From contig DAOUVG010000004.1 in NCBI GenBank assembly GCA_030667735.1, positions 1-18,476 of the forward strand: a DNA stretch of 18,476 nucleotides. Reading direction: 5' to 3'. This DNA is from Dehalococcoidales bacterium. GTDB lineage: Bacteria; Chloroflexota; Dehalococcoidia; Dehalococcoidales; Fen-1064. Made by a program: the position numbers and the translations under genes. Numbering within the stretch: position 1 is the first letter of the stretch; each line of letters opens with the position of its first letter. The notes under the pieces are model-generated. The model ran no database searches and was not told where the DNA came from. It saw nothing but the letters and a program-made list of their open reading frames with translations. This document shows, in pieces, positions 12,403 through 18,476 of this stretch.

Positions 12403-13953
12403 ATGACCATAGTTGATATGCTCGAAAGGAATGCCGGGGAGTATCCGGATGAGACTGCCCTCATTGAGCTGAAGCCCGGCCAGGGGATAAGACGCCAGGT
12501 CACCTGGAAGGAATTCAACGATAGGGCAAACCGGATAGCGTGTGTGCTCACCGAGAGAGGTATCGGCAAGGGTGATCGCGTCATTCATCTGATGATGAAC
12601 TCGATAGTCTGGCTGGAAGCCTATTTTGGCATTATCCGCACCGGTGCCTGGGCGGTCCCGCTCAACTTCCGGTTCAATGCGAAGGACATCCGGTATTGCG
12701 TCGATATCTCCGGAGCGAGGGCAATGGTTCTCGGGGAGGAGTTTACCGACAGGATAGCCGGAATCCGCACCCATCTGTCCACCGTCAGGGACTACCTGTT
12801 TGTCGGGCAGGACCTGCCTCATGGCATGGAAGACCTTGAGACCCTTATTGACGAGGCACCTTCTCAACCATTGGACGTGCCGCTGGGAGATGACGACACC
12901 TGCGGTCTGTATTTCACCTCCGGGACCACCGGTGACCCGAAGCCGATTGTGCTCACTCACCGCAATATGGAGTTCGCCGCAATAACCGAGCAACGTCACC
13001 ATTATCAACGGCACGAAGATAACTTCATTCTCATCCCACCGCTCTACCACACCGGCGCCAAGATGCACTGGTTCGGCAGCCTGCTCGTCGGGGGCAGGGC
13101 TACCATATTAACCGAGATTAATCCGCAGAGCATCTTTGAGGCCGTGAGCAGCGAGAGAGGGACAATCGTCTGGCTGCTGGTACCGTGGGCGCAGGATATC
13201 CTCGGTGCACTAGACCGTGGGGAACTCAGGATTGAGGACTACGACCTGAGTTGCTGGCGGTTGATGCACATCGGTGCCCAGCCAGTGCCTCCCAGTCTGG
13301 TGCGACGCTGGAAAGAGTACTTCCCGAAAATGCAGTACGATACCAACTACGGTCTGAGTGAATCGACCGGACCGGGGTGCGTCCATCTCGGAATAGAGAA
13401 CGAGCACAAGGTTGGCGCAATCGGTAAGGCGGGAGAAGGCTGGCAGCTACGAATAGTCGGTGAACAGGGCAACGATGTTACCCCCGGAGAGAACGGAGAG
13501 TTGCTCGTCAGGGGCGACGGTGTGATGAAGGAGTACCACAAGAATCCGACCAGGACAGCCGAGACCCTGAGAGACGGCTGGCTCTACACCGGCGATATCG
13601 CCAGGATGGACGATGACGGGTTCATCTATCTGACCGACCGGAAGAAGGACGTGGTGATTACTGGCGGTGAGAATATCTATCCGGTAGAAGTTGAGAACGT
13701 CATCCAGAGTCATCCCGGGGTCTACGATGTTGCCGTAATCGGTATCCCTGACGAAAGACTGGGAGAGATAGTCGTAGCCGTAATCGACCCGAACCCCGGT
13801 GAGACCCTCACCGCAGACGATGTTCTGGCCTTCTGCGAAGAGCAGTTGCCTCGCTACAAGAGACCGCGCCGATTCTTTTTCGATAAAGTACCGCGTAACC
13901 CCACCGGTAAGATAGAAAAGCCAGCCCTGAGGAAAAAGTACGGCGGAGAATGA
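12403..13953 (+). CDS. Class I AMP-forming acyl-CoA synthetase/ligase
   Basis: 516 residues, full length for the AMP-binding superfamily. Motifs in order: the P-loop FTSGTTGDPKP (171-181), YGLSEST (316-322), GWLYTGD (392-398), the hinge DRKKDVVITGGENIYP (412-427) and the catalytic lysine K503 in PTGKIEKP. It activates a carboxylic acid with ATP to the acyl-adenylate and then the CoA thioester in the cytosol. A GGAGG lies about 11 bases before the ATG. As last gene of the dctPQM operon it most likely activates the acid imported by that system. It looks like a medium- or long-chain or aryl ligase; the exact substrate cannot be read from the motifs. Confidence 0.93.
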   Translation: MTIVDMLERNAGEYPDETALIELKPGQGIRRQVTWKEFNDRANRIACVLTERGIGKGDRVIHLMMNSIVWLEAYFGIIRTGAWAVPLNFRFNAKDIRYCVDISGARAMVLGEEFTDRIAGIRTHLSTVRDYLFVGQDLPHGMEDLETLIDEAPSQPLDVPLGDDDTCGLYFTSGTTGDPKPIVLTHRNMEFAAITEQRHHYQRHEDNFILIPPLYHTGAKMHWFGSLLVGGRATILTEINPQSIFEAVSSERGTIVWLLVPWAQDILGALDRGELRIEDYDLSCWRLMHIGAQPVPPSLVRRWKEYFPKMQYDTNYGLSESTGPGCVHLGIENEHKVGAIGKAGEGWQLRIVGEQGNDVTPGENGELLVRGDGVMKEYHKNPTRTAETLRDGWLYTGDIARMDDDGFIYLTDRKKDVVITGGENIYPVEVENVIQSHPGVYDVAVIGIPDERLGEIVVAVIDPNPGETLTADDVLAFCEEQLPRYKRPRRFFFDKVPRNPTGKIEKPALRKKYGGE

Positions 13954-14097
13954 GGCTGTACGGCATGTACATAGCGTGGTCGTCCGCACCATATTAGATG
14001 CCGACCGGTGACTAATCCCCGGACACGCCGACAAGTAATCCTGACCTGACAACACACTATAGGCTTACCCGGGCAGACTTCAGGGAGCAAATAGTAA

Positions 14098-14133
14098 AGC
14101 GCATGGACCGGTTACCTGGTCCATGCGCTTTTT
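14098..14133 (+). terminator. Strong intrinsic terminator after the TRAP/ligase operon
   Basis: AGCGCATGGACC (14098-14109) pairs perfectly with GGTCCATGCGCT (14118-14129) around an 8-nt loop, followed by a T-run to 14133. Because the zinc-ribbon gene ends at 14150 on the other strand and a few Ts follow the hairpin in that direction too, it may act both ways. Confidence 0.9.
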
Positions 14134-14149
14134 CGAATGCTGGTTGCTA

Positions 14150-14455
14150 CTATCGCCTGTTCAGGCTCATCTTGCTGTAGCAGTCGCTACAATATACCGG
14201 TCTGCCTTCACGGGGCTGGAACGGTACTTCGGTGTCTTTGCCACACTGGGCACACACCGCGGGGAACATCTGTCGCTGGCTCCTGAAACCGTAGCCACCA
14301 GTACTCTGGCGGTTCGCTTTCCTTGCTTCGCGACAGGAAGGGCAGCGCTTGGGGTCGTTTTCGTACCCCTTGGAAGCGAAGAACTCCTGTTCTTCAGCGC
14401 TGAACGTGAAAGTGGCGCTACAATCGTAGCATGTTATGGTTCTGTCTTCGGCCAT
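14150..14455 (-). CDS. Two-part zinc-ribbon protein (zf-trcl type plus CxxC domain)
   Basis: 101 residues with two cysteine pairs in each half. The N-terminal module has C9, C12, C38 and C41 around FTFSAEEQEFFASKGYENDPKRC, the pattern of the 'probable zinc-ribbon' (zf-trcl) domain. The C-terminal module has C68, C71, C89 and C92 with TEVPFQPREGRPVYCSDC, a pattern common in small proteins of Chloroflexota and related anaerobes. Each half should bind one zinc. Function is unknown; nucleic-acid or ribosome association is a guess from the arginine-rich linker and the neighbouring L25 gene. GAGGAGG precedes the ATG. Its own promoter lies at 14581-14609. Confidence 0.88.
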   Translation of the reverse strand: MAEDRTITCYDCSATFTFSAEEQEFFASKGYENDPKRCPSCREARKANRQSTGGYGFRSQRQMFPAVCAQCGKDTEVPFQPREGRPVYCSDCYSKMSLNRR

Positions 14456-14467
14456 GAATGACCTCCT

Positions 14468-14488
14468 CTCTTATTTACTCGGTAAGAG
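14468..14488 (-). other. Small hairpin next to the zinc-ribbon gene ribosome-binding site
   Basis: CTCTTA (14468-14473) and TAAGAG (14483-14488) pair over 6 bp. The stem ends one base before the GGAGG (14466-14462), so it could modulate initiation weakly. Confidence 0.3.
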
Positions 14489-14580
14489 TTTCGGTCATCT
14501 GACACTTGTATGTGGACCCGTTGGGATGTAACTTGAGGGCTGAATTAGTATGCAATAACCTACTCTAAAACCTAATATGC

Positions 14581-14609
14581 ATTATATAACAAATAAACCG
14601 ACTTTGCAA
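14581..14609 (-). promoter_or_regulatory. Promoter for the zinc-ribbon gene
   Basis: On the minus strand TTGCAA (14609-14604), a 17-bp spacer and a perfect TATAAT (14586-14581). Start near 14574, giving a leader of about 119 nt in the AT-rich gap after rplY. Confidence 0.7.
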
Positions 14610-14665
14610 CCCAAGCAGCAATACCTGACCAGCCGATATCATATCGAGGGAAACTGTTCTCCCGG

Positions 14666-15304
14666 TTACTCGCCTTCAGCCGGTGAGGGTTCCTCGTCGG
14701 ATACAACTGCTTCTGCTGCTATTACGGGTTCTTCTATCTTCGCCATCTGCCGCAGTGTGACCCTTACGACGACAAGCTCGGCGTCATCCTGGACCGTGAC
14801 GTCCTCAGCGACTTCAATATCTTTTACCCGCAGGACCTGCTCCGGCTCTGAGAGAGAACTGACATCCAGTTCCAGACTACCCGGGATATTGGCCGGAAGA
14901 CACTCAACAGCCAGCTTATTCAGCTCCTGCACCACCATGTTATCTTTCGATTTCAGGATTGGGGCTTCCCCTACCAGGATAAGAGGCACATCTATCTTCA
15001 CCCGCTCTTTCATACTGACCTGAAAGAAATCCACATGGAGCAGCCCGCCTCTTACCGGCTCTCTATGGACTCCACGGACTACGGCTGGCCTTGGCTTTTT
15101 TTCCCCGTGTATTTTAATGTTGATAAGCCTTGTCTGCCCCGCTCTGGATAATGTCTGTTGCAGACTTGTGGCATCGCATTGCAAGGCCAGTGACTCGATA
15201 CCATGGCCAAAAAGATGAACAGGCATAATGCCCTGGCGACGCAGGAACCTGACTTCCTTTCCCAGCATCTCCCGACGAGTGGTTTCCAGTTCTATATTAT
15301 CCAT
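14666..15304 (-). CDS. rplY: 50S ribosomal protein L25/general stress protein Ctc
   Basis: 212 residues, the long (Ctc/TL5) form. An N-terminal 5S rRNA-binding domain spans about 1-95 (GKEVRFLRRQGIMPVHLFG, LSRAGQTRLINIKI, HVDFFQVSM). A C-terminal beta-rich TL5 domain with VPLILVGEAP and an acidic tail (VSDEEPSPAEGE) follows. It binds 5S rRNA in the central protuberance of the large subunit. GGAGGGACTGA precedes the ATG at 15304. A separate promoter and about 200 nt of leader with two stems lie upstream, so it is probably not simply co-transcribed with the AOR gene. Confidence 0.93.
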   Translation of the reverse strand: MDNIELETTRREMLGKEVRFLRRQGIMPVHLFGHGIESLALQCDATSLQQTLSRAGQTRLINIKIHGEKKPRPAVVRGVHREPVRGGLLHVDFFQVSMKERVKIDVPLILVGEAPILKSKDNMVVQELNKLAVECLPANIPGSLELDVSSLSEPEQVLRVKDIEVAEDVTVQDDAELVVVRVTLRQMAKIEEPVIAAEAVVSDEEPSPAEGE

Positions 15305-15607
15305 TCAGTCCCTCCTCCAGAGTTCAAGCCTCGGGATGCTGCAGCACGTTGTAAAAAGCTCATATACATCTCGTTAACAAGACGGAATAATGATTCATGT
15401 TGAACGGGCAGTCCGTTTCGTTCGAGTTCCCGGTGCCATCGGCAGGGTAATAAAAGACGAGAGAAACGGTTTCCCTTTCTCCGGTCCTGACCCGATGATG
15501 CGACCGGACGTCTGTTCAAGTATACCACGAACCCCTGCCTGTGCGAAATGCAAACAGAACATTGGACCGAACATTCGGACATAGTCTGAGTTTCAGGCCG
15601 GTCACAA
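15305..15607. other. Leader/promoter region of rplY
   Basis: This 303-bp stretch holds the rplY promoter and its leader. Two possible stems lie in the leader: TCCGGTC (15480-15486) with GACCGGA (15502-15508), and GAGAAA (15461-15466) with TTTCTC (15476-15481). They overlap by two bases, so they may be alternatives. I see no convincing gene or recognised riboswitch. Confidence 0.5.
15519..15547 (-). promoter_or_regulatory. Candidate rplY promoter
   Basis: On the minus strand TTCGCA (15547-15542), 17-bp spacer, TATACT (15524-15519) preceded by TGG (extended -10). Start near 15512. Confidence 0.55.
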
Positions 15608-17539
15608 TCAAAAAGAGGGGACACTTGCTATCTGAGGCTCTTGCCGGCTGTGTTGGCCCAGTTTACCGGAACTCTGCAGCGTGTCAGCCACATCCTTCAT
15701 GCCCAGTTCTTCCAGTCTGGCTCTGGCGGGCCAACCGGTGCTGACGTCCCAACCGCGTATACCGTAGTACCTGTCTTTGAGGGCTTCCCACTGGTCTCTG
15801 TCCAGTGGTGCAGCCAGTGTCTGATCGCCACCGGCTATTTTCTCAAACCAGACGTGGCTCAAGTTATCATCTTCCCTTGTACGGTTCTCTCTGAGTACCA
15901 TAATAGCCCGACGCAGGGCCCAGATTCTCTCTCCCGCTTCCCATAGTTTGTCCACACTGTAATCTATCCCGGTAACCGCGGACAGTACCTGGCTTTCAAA
16001 GATTCTTATGTCCATAGCGGGAGGATGATAGAATGCGTATGGTATGCTTGCGTATTCACATATCGGCAGCGAATTCTTCAGGCTCTGGTGGTTCTGGACC
16101 CAGGCGGTCTGATCTTCCGTGCGCTCATACACATTCTTATTTTTATTCCCGCCTGGAGTAAAATCACCACCCGGTACTCCAAAGTGGGCGGCAATTTGTG
16201 GATACGGACCGAAAGCAAAGACGTAGTCGTGACAGGAGCTATATGGGTCTCTGGTGTCGGTAGCCCAGTGTAGGGCCGACCCCACGTTTTCTATATGATG
16301 GGATGTATAACCCCTGGCCGGATATCGCTCTTCATACAGGTCCACGGCCTTCTGGCCCAGCTGCTCTGCCGCTCTGCCTACACCCTGGGACAGCAGACTG
16401 GTCCCGTCGGCTATTCCGTTCAGCAGCTCCGTGAGGAATTGATGGTGAGCTTTCTGCCCGCCGTACTCCCGTTGCCCGGCATTGTCTATCTGCGGAATAG
16501 TTGATAAACCCAGGTCCTTTTTACTGGCAGCTCCGTAGCCAATGGCTGCCGTGAGGAATATCATCATTCCCAGCAGTTCGTAGTTGTTAATGCCCAGCTT
16601 CTGTGAGAGGATATTCCCTTCCCAGTAACCCTCGGAGCTGTTTCTGGAAAAATACCCGTACCACGCTTCGACACACATCTGGGCACCTTTGCCTATGCCC
16701 GGGATATCATAGAAACCCATGCATTGGTAGGGGCATCCGTAACAGCCGGCGAATTTTTTGAGATGGTTGAGTTGCATGTCTGCCTTGATAACCTCTCCGC
16801 ACAAAGGATATCTACCCCATGATTGTGCTGCTCCACTCAACCATTCGCCCGCCGCCATCCTGTCACTGACCAGTCCCAGGAAATCGTCAGGTCTGGCAAG
16901 CTTCAGAGCACCGGTTCCCCGGACGACGATGGCCTTCAGGTTCTTGGACCCCATGACAGCCCCGTAGCCACCCTGACCAGCAGCGCTGGCAGTCTCATTT
17001 AGAATTATGGCAAGACGGGAGAGGTTCTCTCCAGCCGGGCCTATTGTCAGCACCGAGGCCCTGGGATAACTGCTCAACAGCGTTTGCTGTGTTTCAAAAG
17101 TGTCCACACCCCACAGGTGCCTGGCGTCTTTTATCTCCACCTCATCGTTGTGTATCGATAGATAGACCGGTCTGTCCGCCTTCCCCAGAATGACGATGCC
17201 ATCGTACCCGGCGTACTTGAGCTCCGAAGGGAATTTCCCCCCGAACCCCGAATAGGCGAACAGCTCCTCCGGATAACACTGGGGCGCTATGCCACAGACC
17301 TCTGCCCTGTTGAACGGCCCGCTGGCACCTGTCAGTGGGCCAACTGATATTATAAGGGGGCTGTCAGGATGAAAGGCATCTACTTTCGGGCTTCCCAGTT
17401 CCCAGAATATCCTGGTGTTCAGCCCCACTCCGCCAATAAACTTCTCCGGTTCAAAGTCCGATGTGGGTACCCTGGTTATCCTGTTATTGGTGAGGTCAAC
17501 CCAGAGAATACTCCCGGTCCAACCGTACGACTTCGCCAT
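15608..17539 (-). CDS. Aldehyde:ferredoxin oxidoreductase (AOR) family tungsto/molybdopterin enzyme
   Basis: 643 residues, close to AOR family length. The N-terminus YGWTGSILWVDLTNN is the typical beta-strand start. The [4Fe-4S] ligands are C266, C269 and C273 (CYGCPYQC) with the distant fourth at C494 (LPICEYASIPY). GPLTGASGPF and TASAAGQGGYGAVMGSKNLKAIVVRG are pterin-domain signatures. Members reduce or oxidise aldehydes/acids, or act on related substrates, with a bis-pterin tungsten or molybdenum centre. There is no signal peptide. The start overlaps the upstream ferredoxin gene by 44 nt, with AGAGGAAAG as ribosome-binding site. AOR homologues paired with multi-cluster ferredoxins (as in the E. 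coli ydh locus, ydhV) usually have unknown substrates, and so does this one. Confidence 0.92.
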   Translation of the reverse strand: MAKSYGWTGSILWVDLTNNRITRVPTSDFEPEKFIGGVGLNTRIFWELGSPKVDAFHPDSPLIISVGPLTGASGPFNRAEVCGIAPQCYPEELFAYSGFGGKFPSELKYAGYDGIVILGKADRPVYLSIHNDEVEIKDARHLWGVDTFETQQTLLSSYPRASVLTIGPAGENLSRLAIILNETASAAGQGGYGAVMGSKNLKAIVVRGTGALKLARPDDFLGLVSDRMAAGEWLSGAAQSWGRYPLCGEVIKADMQLNHLKKFAGCYGCPYQCMGFYDIPGIGKGAQMCVEAWYGYFSRNSSEGYWEGNILSQKLGINNYELLGMMIFLTAAIGYGAASKKDLGLSTIPQIDNAGQREYGGQKAHHQFLTELLNGIADGTSLLSQGVGRAAEQLGQKAVDLYEERYPARGYTSHHIENVGSALHWATDTRDPYSSCHDYVFAFGPYPQIAAHFGVPGGDFTPGGNKNKNVYERTEDQTAWVQNHQSLKNSLPICEYASIPYAFYHPPAMDIRIFESQVLSAVTGIDYSVDKLWEAGERIWALRRAIMVLRENRTREDDNLSHVWFEKIAGGDQTLAAPLDRDQWEALKDRYYGIRGWDVSTGWPARARLEELGMKDVADTLQSSGKLGQHSRQEPQIASVPSF

Positions 17540-18119
17540 TTTCTTTCCTCTCGTCCTTGGTTACATACCTCAGGGCATCCATGGAGCAGTATTCGACGCA
17601 TATTGGCCCCTTATCTCTGTCCATGCACAGGTTGCAGGAGAAGACAACTTTCCTCTCCGGATGCAGTATTATTCTCGGAGGGTCAAGTGGACAGGCTTCA
17701 ATACACTTCTCACAACCGGTGCAATTCTCTTCAACGACGTATATGGTCCCGGTCACACTATCAATGCATAGAGCCGTGTCCTTTAGCGGGCAGGCAAAGT
17801 AGCAGCCTGGAGAATGACATTGCTGGCATACATTGAAGGTGAATTCGTAGGTAAAGGGGTCCCGGACTACTCCTGACCTGGCCAGTGCCGGACCCTGCTC
17901 ACCTTCGTGATACAGCGAACACATCAGGCCACACACCCCGCAGCCAGAGCATTTAGTCGGGTCATGTACTATCACCCCGGATATCGGGGCCTCTTCTTCT
18001 GTTTTGGATGGAGAGCAGGCAGCAAGGCCGGCGATAGCACCAGTGATGGCAGCAGCACCTGCCCCCGTGAGAAACTGCCTTCTGCCTATGCCTTTAGATT
18101 CCTTCCTGTCTTCTGGCAT
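17496..18119 (-). CDS. Tat-exported four-cluster 4Fe-4S ferredoxin, probable lipoprotein
   Basis: 207 residues. The N-terminus has a twin-arginine motif, R13-R14 in GRRQFLTG, an alanine/glycine-rich hydrophobic stretch, and L32-A33-A34-C35, which fits a lipobox. The mature protein holds four cysteine quartets: C57/60/63/67, C98/101/106/110, C133/136/139/143 and C162/165/174/178, the arrangement of DmsB/PhsB/HycB-type electron-transfer subunits. It probably passes electrons between the AOR-family protein and a membrane or extracellular partner. GGAAGGA precedes the ATG at 18119. Its last 44 nt overlap the start of the AOR gene, so the two are strictly coupled. A strong promoter with a palindrome on its -35 lies upstream. 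Confidence 0.92.
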   Translation of the reverse strand: MPEDRKESKGIGRRQFLTGAGAAAITGAIAGLAACSPSKTEEEAPISGVIVHDPTKCSGCGVCGLMCSLYHEGEQGPALARSGVVRDPFTYEFTFNVCQQCHSPGCYFACPLKDTALCIDSVTGTIYVVEENCTGCEKCIEACPLDPPRIILHPERKVVFSCNLCMDRDKGPICVEYCSMDALRYVTKDERKENGEVVRLDREYSLG

Positions 18120-18237
18120 TTGTTATCCTTCCTTTCACAAAGCTGGTATCCGGATATGAAATGATAGGGGTTGTACGTCAGGAGTGAAAAGTCGAAAACC
18201 AATTCCTGGGGTTCAACCTTTCTTATGAGCACCTAGT

Positions 18238-18266
18238 ATGATATAGTACTGTCTTGACCCCGTCAA
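18238..18266 (-). promoter_or_regulatory. Promoter of the ferredoxin-AOR operon
   Basis: On the minus strand TTGACG (18266-18261), 17-bp spacer, TATCAT (18243-18238); five of six bases match consensus in each box. Start near 18231, leaving a leader of about 110 nt. Confidence 0.65.
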
Positions 18267-18267
18267 G
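18253..18267. promoter_or_regulatory. Palindrome over the -35 box (candidate operator)
   Basis: CTTGAC-CCC-GTCAAG is a perfect 6-bp inverted repeat covering the -35 hexamer of the ferredoxin-AOR promoter. Part of the symmetry may be incidental to the TTGAC sequence. Confidence 0.4.
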
Positions 18268-18476
18268 CATCCTGGATGGTGCTGCTCTGGCAGCGTTTAT
18301 CAATGCTGTGTATTCTACTCTGAGCGGTTACTTCCGGTTAGTTGTAATCTCCAGACAGACCACAAGGCTATCAGGTGGAAAGAAGGGTGTTGACCGGGGC
18401 GACTTGCAGGTGCCTTGCTGTAACTGGTGGCTGGAGAAGGGAACAAGCAAAAGTGGAAAACGAGATTGAGGGACTC
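18268..18476. other. Right-edge region without identifiable gene
   Basis: Upstream of the ferredoxin promoter I see no convincing gene. A short plus-strand frame (18254-18469) has no family-like features. A GTG at 18453 opens the last eight codons of the window (VENEIEGL), but this is too little to call a gene. Confidence 0.5.

Noticed and set aside
12400-13068. Long antisense frame inside the acyl-CoA ligase
   Set aside because: It is a shadow of a strongly conserved gene and has no recognisable motif.
15292-15624. Minus-strand frame of 110 codons before rplY
   Set aside because: It spans the rplY promoter and leader stems, has no ribosome-binding site and no family-like segment.
18453-18476. 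Possible gene start at the right edge (GTG)
   Set aside because: Only eight codons are visible and the purine-rich stretch upstream is too far for a good ribosome-binding site.
1-18476. tRNA, rRNA, transposase, integrase or phage genes
   Set aside because: I looked in the intergenic regions for cloverleaf-like or rRNA-like sequence and among the proteins for mobile-element families, and found none.

Overview
The window reads as a chromosomal segment of an anaerobic bacterium. The combination of a tungstopterin aldehyde:ferredoxin oxidoreductase family protein, an indolepyruvate:ferredoxin oxidoreductase, an ADP-forming acyl-CoA synthetase fragment, a TRAP carboxylate transporter, a Ctc-type L25 and a two-part zinc-ribbon protein fits a Chloroflexota (Dehalococcoidia-like) genome. 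That placement is inference from gene content and from dispersed intergenic repeats resembling ones I know from such genomes; no rRNA or tRNA gene is visible to confirm it. Most genes look about 53-58% GC in sampled lines, while the iorAB genes look clearly poorer (about 42-45% in two sampled 60-base lines).

Layout. 1-3080, all on the minus strand: the N-terminal part of a CoA-binding (NDP-forming) acyl-CoA synthetase running off the window, a 19-bp tandem repeat array in front of it, a LOG-family nucleotide hydrolase, an SDR dehydrogenase and a GNAT acetyltransferase. 3080-3444 is a non-coding block packed with perfect hairpins. 3445-6708 (minus) is an iorA-iorB-DUF1847 operon. It is divergent from plsY (6970-7593, plus), and the two candidate promoters flank a shared palindrome. 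7709-8630 (minus) holds a two-gene MaoC/FAS1-like hydratase pair, divergent from a GYD-domain gene (8828-9130, plus). Their intergenic region contains two tandem 12-bp palindromes, two extended -10 promoters and a 22-bp perfect palindrome. 9372-13953 (plus) is a dctP-dctQ-dctM-acyl-CoA ligase operon with a leader terminator in front, a large intercistronic hairpin after dctP and a strong terminator at 14098-14133. 14150-18119 (minus) holds a zinc-ribbon protein, rplY (L25/Ctc), an AOR-family oxidoreductase and an exported four-cluster ferredoxin overlapping it by 44 nt.

How the genes may work together (inference). The TRAP system would import an organic acid that the adjacent ligase activates to its CoA thioester, and the hydratase pair and SDR would act on acyl-CoA intermediates. 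IorAB converts aryl-2-oxoacids to aryl-CoA, from which an NDP-forming synthetase like the truncated gene at the left edge could conserve energy. The AOR/ferredoxin pair interconverts aldehydes and acids or does related two-electron chemistry. Its ferredoxin carries a Tat signal and a lipobox, which would place it outside the cytoplasmic membrane, an unusual location for this family. This pair is the most interesting feature in the window.
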